DNA from: Kalaharituber pfeilii
Lineage: Eukaryota > Ascomycota > Pezizomycetes > Pezizales > Pezizaceae
Length of the DNA: 64,000 bases
Assembly: GCA_015179045.1 (NCBI GenBank)
Contig: WHUZ01000133.1
Location: 53,758-117,757, forward strand
Direction: 5' to 3'
The stretch's first letter is position 1. Every line of letters begins with the position of its first letter. Of this stretch, positions 1 to 12,617 are shown one piece after another. The notes under the pieces were generated by a model that was given only the letters and a program-made list of their open reading frames with translations, made no database searches and was not told where the DNA came from. Both the position numbers and the translations under genes were made by a program.

Positions 1-90
1 ATAGCCTATGTCTTCTTTTTTGTTTGTTATTCGGAGGGGGGAGGTGGGCGGTGGAGTGGAGTAGCGATTGGGAGAGGGGGAGGGGCAAGG

Positions 91-2230
91 AGTGCACGGG
101 GAATTGAGGATGGGGGAGGGCTGGAGGGAAGATATTTAATTATGGAAGCTTTCGGTGCCGGGTGCACCTTAAGGTGTTTGTGTTATATGTAAGTCGTGGG
201 CATTTGGGGTAAGTTACTGGGGGCGGAAATGCATGATCAGGGTAACGGTGGGTTGGGCAACTGGAGATGGGAAGGGTATGCATTGACACTTTAGGTGACA
301 TTGTGAATATGCAAACATTTTATTTTTGAGTTAGTCAATTAATTGACCTCAGGTAGTGTGTGTGAATAATCGTCAGAAAAAAAATATTAAAGGCGTTTTT
401 TTCATTTCGTCAGTTAAAGGCTGTGTTTGTGTGTTCGTGTGGTGTGGGGAAGGGGGGGTGCATGGAGTGGTCAATTGGGGAGGAGGGTAAAAGACGATAC
501 TTGTACTTGCTCCGCAATGCCCGGTTCGTGTGTATGGATACGCTTGTTGGAAGTGGAGGTGGATGGTTCAGGGTAACAGTGAGTTCCGCTGCTGGAGATG
601 GAAGGGGCATGCATTGTATCAAGGGAGTATGATGGGGACTTGAGGCCAAGGGTGAGTTTGGTAGAGGTGGAGTATGCTTGGGTATTGAGAAATGTATGGT
701 TTACTGAATGGTTGTTGAATAATATGTTTTGGAGTTCTTCAATTGGTCGATAGTGGCAATTGTTGAGGGTCATGGAGTGCATGGGGAATTGAAGATGGAG
801 ATTTAGAGAGAAGATAATTGTATAAGTAAGTTATCAATGCGGGGACCTACAAAGGTTCCTGTATTATACATAGGTTTTTTTTTTTTTATTTCACGTAACC
901 CCGCTTGCAACTGTTCGCCATGGCAGGGTCTCTAGACCGAAGTCCTTATGGCCCGGAGACAGGCACCTGTGCAACTACCGACAAAACCATCCCCTGTAAA
1001 AGCACACAACAATACCACAACTTCAGTGATGCGGAGGAAACACAAAGCAAAAGCCCAATCCCCCAAGAGAACAATCAAGCATGAATACCCAAATATCCCC
1101 AAGAAAATCAAGCAGTCATGTCTATCTCCTCCACATCCCTCCCCTTCCCCTTTCTGTCCACCTTTGTAATTCTATCCCAGTCATACAGGCATGAGTGGTG
1201 CCATTTGCCTGATAACTGCACCTTCACCGGTGTTTGACTACCTGATTCTACCTCCCCCTCTAGGTAGATAACAATTGAGCTAGTCTTCTTTCCCTCCCTC
1301 CTTTCTTTATTCACCAACCCATCTTGTCGCGACAATCTTCCCCATCCACGGGTTCGCCTTTTCCATCCAATCTCTTACTTTCCCGAGTTTCTTCATCATA
1401 TTCCGTGTACCACAACTGCTCAGCTAGATTGCAGGAGTCTTTTTTTCTGGGATGTTCTTGCTTTCGGAGATGATGTTGGAGGCTTCTTTTCCTTCTGCTT
1501 CGAGGGGTGGGCACTGGACTCCCTTTCTGCATTTTTGGATTGTGGAGCAGTGGACTGTGTCTAGATTTTTGGTGCCACTAGAGGTTGGTCAGATTTCTTT
1601 GTCGGGAGTGTGTTTGGTGGAATGTGTTGAGAAAGAATTGCTGCGTACGACAGCGGGGGTGGTGTTTCCGGTGGGATGTGTTGTGAAACTATTGCTGCGT
1701 AAGACAGCGGAGGTGGTGTTCCCGAATCAGTCTGTGTGTTCCCTTCCTTTTGCAAAAGGCTCTCCGCTCGTCTACTTTCTGGGTACAAGTCTCCGCATTA
1801 TACATAGGTTCGCGAGTGTATGGAGGGGAGTTGGGGGCAAAGGAGAGCTTGGTGGAGGTGGAAGGTTATGTGTTAGCAGTTTAGGCGGTATTGGGAAATG
1901 TATGATTTACTGAATCCACGTTGAATGATATTTTTGGAGTTAGTCAATTGACCTATGACAGTGGCGATTTGGGGGGTCATGGAGTGCATGGAGAATTGAC
2001 GATGGAGAGTTAGGACGAAGAAGATACTTGTATAAGTTATGTTATGAATGCAGGGAATCTATGAAGATCCTACACTTATACAAAAGTTCGTGGGTGTCAT
2101 GTATGGATTATTGGGAGGGGAGATGGATTATCAGGGTAACGGTCAGTGAGCCACTGGGATGGAAGATACGATTGAAGGTTTATGTGATATTAAGAATATG
2201 TTTGGTTTATTGAATTCAGGTCGGATAAAC
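91..2230. repeat. Degenerate tandem satellite, about four units of 320-365 bp
   Basis: Three landmarks recur in the same order: a GGAGTGCATGG/GAATTG block (near 91, 456, 772 and 1978), a CAGGGTAACGGT block (238, 569, 2131) and a TTGGAGTTAGTCAATT-like block (326, 727, 1930). The text between landmarks also aligns loosely, for example 'gatacttgtat' near 498 and 2025. This makes four diverged head-to-tail units. The third is split by the retroelement at 877-1796. No coding function is visible, and short open frames here are chance. The first 90 bases look like the tail of another unit. Unit edges are approximate. Confidence 0.65.
877..1796 (-). mobile_element. A-tailed retroelement with tail A, 14-bp TSD
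   Basis: A perfect 14-bp duplication, ATTATACATAGGTT, sits at 863-876 and 1797-1810, and the satellite unit resumes exactly across it. On the minus strand the insert ends in the tail A hairpin (CCCTGCCATGG ... GCGGGGTTACGTGA) and a poly(A) run at 877-887. This is the signature of target-primed reverse transcription. Internally it has proline-rich coding-like sequence with two tandem copies of a PPPLSYAAI.SQHIPPE-like segment (minus strand, 1600-1720) and a later frame around 1108-1335. I see no reverse transcriptase or RNase H, so this is either a 5'-truncated or internally deleted LINE, or a non-autonomous passenger using its tail. Confidence 0.75.
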
Positions 2231-4822
2231 TCATAAGGCTACGATTTGCAAACCTGCACCTTCATTGACTCTAAAGCTATTAAAAAAGAAAAATTGCGAT
2301 TCCGCATGCCCATATCTCTGGTTCGACCTTTATGTATTAATATTTAACCGGAGGTTCGAAGCGGCGATATCGATTGAGGCTTGAGTGCATCTTGGTATCT
2401 AGTGACATGGGGGGATACTAAACAAAAGGGAAAGGGCTACAGTTTAAGCTCCCATAATGCTAGGAGAATAGGAGGTTTGGCACTGATCGATTTGAAACCA
2501 GGACTTGGGTTTATGGAGGATATCCACAGCTACGGCATCCATGGGGTGAACATACTGAAAGGCTCCTATTCTTGTATTGTGACAGAAAACCTTACAGCCA
2601 TAGGTAATCTTTATATAATTATGTGCAAAGGATACTAATTACAGTAGTTCTGAGAATGAATCAGGGTGTAGAGATAGGTCAAACAGATTTAACTCCCTCA
2701 AGGCTTCTATTACAGTGCTAGCCGTTTAGGGTAAGGAGGAACGTAACATTATATTTGCTATAAAGTTTTTATCCCGTGGATCTGTCATGGTCCTTTGCTA
2801 CCGCGCATTGCTAGGCATGAATGTCAGCTGGGCAAAGTTTGACGCAGTCTCACTCGAATATTCGGTCACATTGAGTTCCGGCGCATGCAGGTACCCAACA
2901 GCTGTAATGAGTGGAAACGGTGACACGTCCTTAAGGTTGACGTACGCTATTGAACCTTGATTATCGTATACATGGCTACTGCGGCTTTGGTCTACGCATC
3001 TAAGGAAGTAATGTGCAGAACCAGTTTCAGATTCAGAGACAAAACGTTTTGATGCATGTCATGCCATTAGAACTGGTTCACAAGGGCCGCCTTGTGTGAC
3101 CAAATCGAAGTCAGTCCCTCCCCAGCATATGGTTCCTAGTAGTGAGTGGTTCTTACGAAGTAAATAACGTCTCTAGGATCTGTCTGTCTGTAGATGACTT
3201 TAGTTACACGATTTCCTGACCGAATGTAATTTGTATCTGCACATAGCTTACGATATAGACTGTTTACAATTCAATCTCAACACCAGAGGTTCGTCTTGTA
3301 GAAGAATTTTCTATCATTACGGTGCAAAGATTTTCATAACCTTGCAAGCAATCTCTTATGAGGTATGCTTGTGGATGGTCCTTGGTTGGTCCAGTCTCTC
3401 GGTTCCCTTATAAACGAAGGCCTCTTCGCTCGTCGTAGTCTCTTATGAGCCAATTTTCACAGTACGTTTATTCTTTTTACACCAGTTCATAAGTATCCGG
3501 ACACCAAAAAGTTGCCGTATACCACTGTTAAGAGAAGACATCAATTTCAGCTTCTCGAGGACAAAATTGGAGTAGGTTTTTGATGGGTGCCCGTGAGGCT
3601 TAGAATTACTGTGCGTACGACATGGTTTGAGTAATTGCAAACTTAATAGTAGACAAGATCTCTTGGTCACGTTTGGACTGCAATATGATAATGGCCCTTC
3701 AAAATATCATGCACTCCAATAATTAGGATAGTCTTTGTATAGGAAGAGTTCATGCCCTTACTTTCAGAGCTCAGAATGCAGATTCCCAAATTATTCCTAA
3801 TGTGATGTTACATGTCTAGATACTGACGGAACTAAATTATACATGGCATCCGCGCAGAACATATAAAGGTTTAACTAACCAGAGAGATGTATAAACTTCC
3901 GCGTCATCCTGCGTGATATGTTCAGAAACGGCGTGACCAAGAGAGCTGCAATAGACCCACTATCACAGGCAACTGACATGGCTGTGGTCTTCTGCAGCCT
4001 TGAGCTTTATCTATAAATAGACATCAAATGTTACAAGCCTGAGGGCTTTTGTAGTGTACGAGTCGTATCTATGAGTCTAACACTATGGACAATTGATTCA
4101 CAATGACCTCTTCGATCTTCTTGTGCCGGCTGCTCAACTTGGCATCCATGCATACATAGATAAATACCACAACTTGAAGAATTTTGTTACAAACTCAGAC
4201 ACAACTGGAAGTCCCATGAAAACTCTGTCTAAGTCTTCGTTTCATGAGCCCTCAAATGCTGTGCAACCATTAGAAACACACTGAACACGCGCGGTAATAT
4301 ATGCCAGTAGGTCTAAGTCCTGCCTGGCTTCCATGTTTTGCATAGCCGCTTTGTTTCATAAAGCTTCTAACATAAGTTTCTGCATTTTCCAACCTTCTAC
4401 GTCACTGAACACATGCCTTAAGTGACGGTACAAGCAATAGGAAAGGAGGGACTGAGTATCTAGCTCTTCTTGTGCAAGTTCCCATCTTACTACAGCTATT
4501 GACCAGTTCCGCGAGAGAAGAACTGTTTCTCTGTACAAACCACTCTCTCAAATGGTGAAAATCCCCCGCCATACCAGTCCCCAGACACTCTCGTACGGCC
4601 TATAGCATTGCTCTGACCCGCATCAATAAATGCAGGTAACGAGCACCGGCCTAAATCTGAAAGCATGACTTGGGCAACAACGCATCTGTATCCTAAACCT
4701 GCCCTTGGATGAGCTAGCCAAGCTATTGTATAACGAATGTAAGTCTTTTAATGGTGTAATACATAGTCTAGGACACTTTACGGCCCAGTCCAGAGCTTAC
4801 GGATTTATGACTGCGTGCTGAT
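2231..4822. other. No gene seen
   Basis: Both strands carry only short frames without recognisable motifs, and I found no RNA gene. Composition is near 42-45% GC without strong repeats. Confidence 0.6.
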
Positions 4823-4904
4823 ACTAGCCGGTAAAATATGTATTCGGACAGGGGTACTAATACACATTATGCGCTATGTCCGAATACATATTTTACTAGC
4901 TAGT
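4823..4904. repeat. 82-bp inverted repeat (hairpin or mini-MITE)
   Basis: The arm TAAAATATGTATTCGGACA (4832-4850) is perfectly inverted at 4877-4895. Outward the match continues with ACTAGC..GTAAAA (4823) against TTTTAC..GCTAGT (to 4904), with two mismatches. The loop is about 26 nt. It could be a tiny MITE or a replication-slippage palindrome. No clear TSD was found. Confidence 0.7.
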
Positions 4905-5741
4905 ACGCCCTTGTACCCATTATTATTTGCACGACCTATAGGCTCTTGACTCCGCACTACCATAGCCATCCACAGACAAACCAGATTAATTTTCTCATTT
5001 CTATAACGTGGCTGTCAGTTCAATTTAATACCACACAACAGCTTTCCTTCACTTTGTCGGCAAATATGTCTCAGGTTACGTAGTCGCAGGCGATTAGGTC
5101 TCTCAGCTCTCACAAAACATGTGTAGACATATGCAAGCGGAATACCAGACCTAACTACCAGTACAGCTAGCTCCTCGTGGGCAATTAATAGGGCTGATAG
5201 TGTGGGAGCTATTTTGAGGTTAAACCAAGTTGACAATAATATTCGTGCAAAAGAGAGCTCGAGCTCGATGTAGTTTGTATCAATCTTCAGTTGCAAAGGG
5301 CCAGCTACAAATATAAGACATACAGGCTGCTGCATTAGCTATTAATGAAGCGTACTGCACTTGTTAATCCCAACGTGGAACGGACAGTTGAACGGGAGGT
5401 TTGTTGATGCGATTCCTTTGATATTACCTTCATTACTGACAAACATGCAGAGCTTGTATTAGATTGGAGAATAAAAATGCATAGATGACCGTTCATAAAA
5501 TAATAAAAATGTACCCCCCAAAGAGACAAGCTGATCCCAAATGTGATCGCCGATTACATGGATTCAATACCCCAATGCGTCCCCTATGGCTTAGTAGGGG
5601 CTAAATGTCATGTGCACTCAACTACCTAGTCTTGTGGCATCGCCTCTCACGTAGCCTGCGATAAGCACTTTATTCGAACTTATGTGTTCAACTCGCCCTG
5701 TGGTACAAAAGTCAGCTGAACTCATGGTTGCTAAGCCCACC
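4905..5741. other. No gene seen
   Basis: The minus-strand open frames at 5015-5335 and 5335-5529 are not recognisable and lack splice or start context. Nothing else was seen. Confidence 0.5.
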
Positions 5742-5971
5742 AATACACAACCAATCAACTCTAATACTCAGCTCCCACAATTGTACCACCATTCAGAGCT
5801 GAAGCGTTTCCAGGTAATGATACTAAGTGCGACAAGGTCAACTTGATGAAGTATCCTAGAATACACAACCAATCGTAACTCCACCACCAACTCTCAACAA
5901 TTGTACGACCACGTAGAACTCCAGCATCTCCAGGTAATGATACCAAGTGTGACAAGGTCAGTTTGAGGGTC
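5742..5971. repeat. Two-copy tandem repeat, about 118-bp unit
   Basis: Both units begin with AATACACAACCAATC (5742) or ATACACAACCAATC (5861) and share CAATTGTAC.ACCA, CCAGGTAATGATAC and GACAAGGTCA in order. Divergence is about 20%. The apparent minus-strand peptide repeat here follows from the DNA duplication. Confidence 0.75.
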
Positions 5972-6455
5972 GATGAATGTACTAAGTTGGTCGCACATGG
6001 TAAGGCTGAGTGTCAATTTCAACCCCAGAATATTCCAAAACAATCGTCCAATATTGTCATTGGCCACATTAGCGAGCTGTAATTCGAATTGATGGGAAAG
6101 GGGCAGTTAGGAATTTAGTTTGACGATCAAGTCGACAGCTCCAGATGGGGAGTGCGCTCGATTGATTGTGAGGCTAAAGAAGTGACGAATCAGAATCAGT
6201 ACCACAACAACACTTGCCGACGTCACCAAAATATTTATGGCGCTCCACTGGAGTTACTCACAGCGCACGTCCTTTATTTTTAACTTTTTTTTAACTAATT
6301 CCTATCGTGTGCCAACTATGTATCATTAATCTCCAAATGGATTGCCATGCATGGGGGCCATTTAGATTTCTTGGCCTGCCAAAATAAAACTCATTGCACT
6401 CGCTTGTCCTCCGAAAGGTACATTGCCAAAGTCGAGGAGGTTATTGCGATGCATA

Positions 6456-7238
6456 CAGTCAGACCTTGCTATAATGAACCTCGCTATAGTGAAAACCTTG
6501 CTATAATGAACACACCACGCTCTCGAATTTCCATCCCCATACAATTTGACCTTGCTATAATGAAATCACACCAAATAGTGTAATGAAAAAAAATCTAGAG
6601 GAAGTTATTTTTATCTACATACAAATTGTTCTTGCTATAATGAAAAGATGCTCATGAAACCCATAGAAACCCCCCTGCTACTGCCTTGCCTCCTGCGCAC
6701 CAGTGACTCTTGAGCAGCCCAGAAAACAGCAACTATGTCGCTAAGCACTAGAGGTTGGTTTAAACCAAGTTGTGAGTGTCTGTTGCTTCCGGGTATATTG
6801 CTGGTATAATTGTCGCCGCTGGCTAGTAGTTATCTCGACTGTTAGAGCTCTGATCACGGAAGTCAATCTACAGTGACCCGTGAAAAGTCTTGGGGATTGG
6901 GCAATATTGGGGCAAGTGTATCAGGCAAGCCTAATCCCCAAGACCTTTTACGGGTCACTATACATTGATTTACTTTTGATTTATATTTTTCTCCCACTAT
7001 CACTGCTCCTTACATTTCTATTTCCATTCCTAATCATCACTACTACCACCGTCCCATTCGAATTGATTTCTTAATGTGGCTATTTCCATTCCTAGTAAGT
7101 CTTAATTAGTAGCCAAGCTCACGAACTCAGCAGCCAAGACTATATGACTAATTTTCCACAATTTTCTATACTGAAAACCTTGCTATAGTGAAAACAAAGG
7201 GCCGAATTTTATGTATTCATTATAGCAAGGTCTGACTG
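6456..7238. mobile_element. Non-autonomous pogo-like MITE with TA duplication
   Basis: The left end TA|CAGTCAGACCTTGCTATAAT is inverted exactly at the right end (ATTATAGCAAGGTCTGACTG|TA, ending 7238). Further copies of the CTTGCTATAATGAA motif follow inside the left end (6480-6560, 6630) and before the right end (7170). A terminus starting CAGTCAGACC with a TA duplication is typical of the Tc1/mariner-pogo (Tigger/Fot1-like) group. At 783 bp with no DDE transposase frame it needs a transposase in trans. It contains a second, nested inverted element at 6871-6960. Confidence 0.75.
6871..6960. mobile_element. Nested 90-bp TA-flanked inverted repeat
   Basis: Arms of 27 bp (6872-6898 and 6933-6959) begin AGTGACCCGT and end CTTGGGGATT, with two or three mismatches. 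TA dinucleotides flank at 6869-6870 and 6961-6962. Loop is about 34 bp. It is best read as a mini-MITE inserted in the larger pogo-like MITE. Confidence 0.65.
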
Positions 7239-9600
7239 TATTCATTATTCATTGATTTTCAAGTTTCAACACTCAATAAGCACTCTAATTTTTGTAAGCA
7301 TGCATACGTAGCTGTAAGTGCAAAAGACCAGCGCCCCGAATGCGTCTCATATATATACATTTAAAAACTCCGAAAAATCTGTGTAGGTTCAAATGAGCAC
7401 ATTTACATTTCGTGCTTCTCCTACATGATCCAATACCTGTCATCGCAATGCTATCCTCGACCCTCCACTGTACCTACTCAGGTCACTCTATCCTCATGGT
7501 TGTCGTTATGTTGCACAGGGTTGATTCCTAGGCCAATTAGCACACATTTACCAGTCCCTGTCAACGTCTTGGATTGTAAAGTACTAGTAACACAGCACTC
7601 ACTGTCACACAAGTATGACCAGCCTGCCCTCCAGTCCTCTCTTGCACTACCTATCACTCACTCCCTTGGACTTGTAACCAGATGCTTACCGCTGCCTCTG
7701 CGCCGAAATTGTGTAATATTGCACAATTACAGTACTTGTTCACTGCCGACTAATCATTAGGGTAGCATACCCATCTTTCCATCCAAAATGAGGTAACTAC
7801 TCAATGTATCGGGACGGCTGTGTCTTCCCCGGTGAGCCACACTAAACTCGTTTTAGTCTTGTTAAATTCCCAAAAGGAGAAAGCCTCATTGTAAATTTCT
7901 TTGATTATCCCAGATCCCTGCCAAGATTTACAATTTTTTACATTACCTTACAGCAAACACGTATTAGCGGACCCATCCATGAGTCACGATGTGTTGCAAT
8001 GAGTAAATATCAGGGCTCGGTAGCCTCCTCATCGAATACGCGAGGTCGCGAGGCGAGAGGGTAGGTAAAGTGTTTGTGACTGCGAAAAGTTCACTCCCCT
8101 AGTAAAGATCGCGGTAGAAAGGGTCGGTTATACTCGCGTTATATTAAATCAAATGGGCACGAAATGGAGATATCTAGTTCTAATTGGTATTATGCGATCG
8201 TTCCAAATTCTTCCTATCGGTATCAATCTGCTACTGTATGAGTACTTTCCTCCCCACAATGTGGCTTTGTTACTACTAGTACCTTTCCGTTCTTCTCGCA
8301 CTTCAGATGTCAAGCCCCCCACACTCCCTTCGCCACAGTCGCGGGCACTGTGCTCCACTTGTTCTCATGTTTTCCATCTTATCAGTTAGTCTCGAACCAC
8401 TTAGCAGTCACCGTCATTTTCGTCCCCAATTCCCGTCCAGGATTAGTGTGCGGCTAAGCTCACAATTAACGTGGTGTTGCAATTCCACCACCGCCTCTTA
8501 TTGGCTGAAACTCGTTAGGTTTTGAAATTAGGGTGGGTAGTCTACATCGCCTGTCCAGTGGGAATGATCCCTGGTCATGAGCTAATAAGTAGAGGGGTGG
8601 CGGAGTTAAGTATTTACTACTCTAGACGCCAGTGCAGGTGGGTGAGATCTGAAGGGGTATCATAATTGTAGCGGTTTTATTGGGGACTTACCTATTCACG
8701 AAATTGGTGAAATAATTGTGCTTGGGAATGTTGGTACTCGCAACTCGGCACTAAAGCACCCAGCTTCCTTGTTGGTCAGGGTTGGAATTGCAATTGTGTG
8801 ACTATGAGCGCAACTCGCTCATGGGCGTTCAACCTAACAAGTTGAGCTTAAGGTGTGACTGCATACATGCTAAGCGCGCTGCAGCGGCGATAGTAAACTT
8901 GACAATCATTGCATCTCGTTTGTTCCATTGCGCCGGAGTTTTGCTGCTGTTTGCTATATCTCTCATCAGAGTATGAGCTCTGAGGCACGTTATCTTGTCA
9001 TCGCATCTGTGTACTGATCATGAAAAGCGACTTCACCGTTTTTTCTAGGCAAGCCGCAGGTTTCATTGATGGTTTCTTAGTAGCGTCTCATTATTGCGAT
9101 CACGTTTTGATTTACGGACCGCTAGTTCCAGTGCCCTAGGGCCATTGTGTCTTGGCATGCGCGCAGCGGTATGCAGTACCCCTTAAGAAGGAAACTTGGG
9201 TCCTCATCCACCATAGCTTATTCCCCTTAGGGAAAGTCACAGCCAAATGACTCTTTGCAATTTCCACAGCGAGAAAATAAGCCAAAATCTTACCAGGTAA
9301 TCAGACCACCGGGAAAAATCAACACAACGCTGAATTCACAACAAAACACGTCCACACCCACCGCATCAGCAATCAAGCTTTCAACGACACCCACGGATCC
9401 TCGGTACCATACATCAGCTGCAGGAAGTCTTGCACACCTTTTGATGAAGTTCAAGTCCCAAACGCACGAACTGCACTAAACCATATCCAGCTGATAAAGT
9501 TAACCCCTTTTCATGTCCACTGCTTGCCTGACATACCCAGCAGGCTTAAGCACCAGCAGGAGCAAGGACCCTGGGTTGAATTGACTCGCGGTGACCCCGA
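7239..9600. other. No gene seen
   Basis: Only short frames without motifs, no tRNA-like fold and no clear repeat. Some C-rich frames (7425-7760, 8153-8525) look compositional rather than coding. Confidence 0.5.
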
Positions 9601-9639
9601 GAATTGCGGTTGATCAGGGGTACTGGCAACATTTGCTTT

Positions 9640-10030
9640 CGCACATCCATCCACACACTTCCTACCCACTTCCCCTTCTTTTTATTTGCTTACCCTCCCG
9701 CACCCCATCCAGCCTTCACTCTTTTACCTTCCCTTCGTACCCACATAAATCATCGCAGCTGTGTAAAGGCAGTCCACTCCTTCACATCACATTCTTTTTT
9801 ACCTTTTTCGTCGCTTAAGACGTCCACTCCCTTCACGAGCTCCGCCTCGTCTCGGCCATTGTCTTGTCTTACAGCCACTTTGATTTACTTTTCAACCCGA
9901 CAGTTCGACTTCGGACAGTTTTTATTTTCACTACCCCTTCATATATATTTCCTGTGTGGTCCCACCAGACTCTCGCGGAAGTTCATCAAAAACACCCATA
10001 CATCACATTACAATAGATAAAGAAAGAAAA
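9640..10030 (+). promoter_or_regulatory. Pyrimidine-rich promoter and 5' leader of the GPI protein gene
   Basis: A strongly C/T-rich stretch (about 9650-9850) precedes a TATATATA element at 9941-9948, about 85 bp upstream of the ATG at 10031. CT-rich tracts ahead of the start are typical of well-expressed filamentous fungal genes. Start context is GAAAAATGA. Confidence 0.45.
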
Positions 10031-11077
10031 ATGAAGAGCTTCACCGCTATCTCTGCCTTCTTCGCAGCCCTCGTTGCCACCGCAGCTGCTACTACTACAC
10101 CAGTTGGAGATCCCATCGGTAACCCGATCTTGCGCCCAGGTTTGCATGAGCAAGTGCCAGTGGATAAGGAATATGAAATCAAGTGGGATGTAAGTTTACA
10201 GATTCTTTTTCTCATTTTGAAAGTGACATGTGAACGAACAGTTGACCGACATGCTTTTAGGTAACTCTCCATCCTGAATCCACTGTGACACTCTTGTTGC
10301 TCAAGGGGCCGTCGACGAACGTTGTTCCAGTTGGGACTATAGTTGGTAAGTAACTATAATTTACTGCAATTCATTTTATTTGCACTTGTTATTTCTGGTT
10401 GTGATCATCGGCGTGACTCGATCTTGGCTGCATCGCACTGGGGATAGGCTCTGCTGCATTGATATTTCGCTGCATTTCGTTCAATGTAATCTCTAACTCC
10501 GTCTGCAGAGAAAACCGCCAACGATGGCTCTTACAGCTTCACCCCTTCCACCACGTTCCCGAACCTCGTGCTCCATGACTCCACAGAGGGATGGGGTATC
10601 CAATTGATTGTGGACTCCACTGGTCAATACCAGTACTCCACCCAATTCGGTTTCCTCAATCCTGGTGTCTCTGAGGGCGATCGCAAGACCACCACCACCG
10701 CCTCCGCTGTTGAGACCACCTCCGTTATCGCCTCCGATTCCACTGTCACTACAAACTCAACTGTCCCAGCTACCACTACCACGGAGCCCACCACCACCAC
10801 CACCACCACCACCACCATCCCAGTGAACGCTACCACCACTAAAGTGACCAAAACCGCCACCACTACTAAGATTACCACCACCAGTGCTGGTGAGGAAGAG
10901 ACGACTTCGGCAACTACCTTGATCACTTCCAGAGTCTCTGTTACTCCAAGTGGCAACGCTACCACCAGCACCAGGCCACCCATTCAGAGCCAGAGTGACT
11001 CTGGAGTTGGAAGAGTTGCAGTGTCGTTGGGTATGGGGGCTGTTGCGGTGTTGGTTGCGGGTTTCTCCGTTTTGTAA
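10031..11077 (+). CDS. GPI-anchored Ser/Thr-rich cell-wall protein, Kre9/Knh1 family
   Basis: Three exons: 10031-10189, 10261-10345 and 10509-11077, giving 270 aa. The introns (10190-10260, GTAAGT..TTTTAG; 10346-10508, GTAAGT..CTGCAG) keep the frame. The sequence shows a signal peptide (residues 1-20, MKSFTAISAFFAALVATAAA), then a compact Ig-like domain (about 25-130) with YEIKWD, TVTLLLLKG, GSYSFTP and GIQLIVDSTGQYQYSTQFG. These are hallmark motifs of the Kre9/KNH family (PF10342). A Thr-rich stalk (about 140-240) follows and is coded by an ACC microsatellite near 10785-10817. The C-terminus is hydrophobic (AVSLGMGAVAVLVAGFSVL), as expected for GPI attachment. Family members are secreted and linked to beta-glucan assembly. 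Heavy O-glycosylation of the stalk is inferred. Stalk length is likely polymorphic. Confidence 0.93.
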
Positions 11078-12617
11078 GCATTGAGTTTCGCAGGTACTAG
11101 TGGTGGCCATGGTTTCTCTTTGTTCGGATGAATAATGGTGACTACAGTGTAGATATGACAATGCTCAGAGACAGGGCAGGGGGTGTTAACTAGGTCGTTA
11201 GCTTTGGTTTTTGATGGACATAGTTAATGTTTAACTTCATTTTCTCTATTTTTCTCTCAACGCTACTTTATGGCCCGGTGTTTTTGTGTCTGTTTTTTTT
11301 GTGAAATTTTGATCCAATTCTGGGAAAAATCTTTACTTTCGCCAGGAGCTACGTGTTGGAGATTTTTTCTTCTTTTACATAAACAATGGGGAAAGTCACG
11401 ACTATCATCGGATCCTGAAAAAGTGCTGCGGACGTATGAGTACAAACAAAATATCTCTGGGAATGTAACGCAATGGAAAACCAAAAGCAAAATTTGTTCG
11501 AACGGTTCCCTGTTGTGCTTTGCATCTCGCGTTCCGGTGTCATATCCCATTGTTTTTGTAGTTCATTGTGCCACAACTGGTGCGATGTGTTCTACTCTTT
11601 TTTTTTTTTTTTTGACCTAATTTGAACTATTTGCATATTCACCAAATATCAGATTTAATTGACGGACATCTCACGTTGTTGATACAAAATGGAATTGCAA
11701 ATACTGCAGAATTCTGGAGTTTGAGTTTTTTAAACCGTTGCCAGTTTTTGCAAGTATTAGCCTTTGTAGTAGATAGATTTGTAAGATATAGTCACGACAA
11801 GATTCGGGAATACGGACGAAAGTGTTCCGGAATTCGGTGGCAGGTGGTAAGCAGTATTTACGGGCCCCATCCCGGGGAAATCAACTTACCGTATTGATAT
11901 GGTAGTCGAACCTTTTCGGAACTGTATATTCAAATTGATACATCGTATATTCCTGGAGTCCGTCTAATAATTATTTAGGGTAACACGCTCATCCTACCCT
12001 GCTTGCAACCTTGTTGGGGTAGTGTTTATGGTGATAGGGATTTCCTTGTTCGCTACTGCAACGTTCATAAATATTCGGTCTCTAGATATAAGAAATAAAA
12101 TTGTGTACCTCGTGGTCGCTCGACGATGATATTCCAGGAAGGAACATAGATGGTTATCAGGCTGCCGGCTAGTGGCAATTTACAAAGTCCCACACTACTT
12201 ACCCTTACCAGACAGTGCTCCAAACAAGGAGCTACCATTTCGAATTGAGGGTAAACCGTTCCTAAGTTCGACTCCCAGTATGCATCCTGATCATGTAATG
12301 TTAGCAACTGTATATACTGTATATGGAGACTGACTCGAGGCAATAGTGATAATATTATATCTTCTTTCCTACTCCAACCGGTATTGTATCACAATCTCGA
12401 GCGGAAAAATGCTAATGAGGAAAAGAAATACAGAAAACAAAAATAAGCCAGAAATAAACAAAAAAAATCTGGCGGACAAGAGATTTGAACATCCTTGTCT
12501 TTTGAAGAGCGCACACACTTTATCCCAAATGTATACCGGCGCGCCCCGAGAAATGCTTTCCTTTTCTTTTCTATTCAGAATTTTTAAGGAGCAATATACT
12601 CGTACGTGTACTTATTA
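11078..12617. other. No gene seen
   Basis: Contains the GPI gene's 3' flank and a 16-T run near 11598-11613. No motif-bearing frame, and no clear TSD around the T run. Confidence 0.5.

Noticed and set aside
5015..5529. Adjacent minus-strand frames of 106 and 64 codons
   Set aside because: No family motif, no consistent splice joining, and ordinary length for chance frames in this composition.
10624..11161. Minus-strand valine- or glycine-rich frames over the GPI protein gene
   Set aside because: Antisense of the Thr-coding ACC repeat.
12480..12560. Possible minus-strand tRNA (TTCAAATC block with TTGTCCGCC)
   Set aside because: The T-stem has two or more mismatches and no 5' acceptor partner (GGCGGAC) is found.
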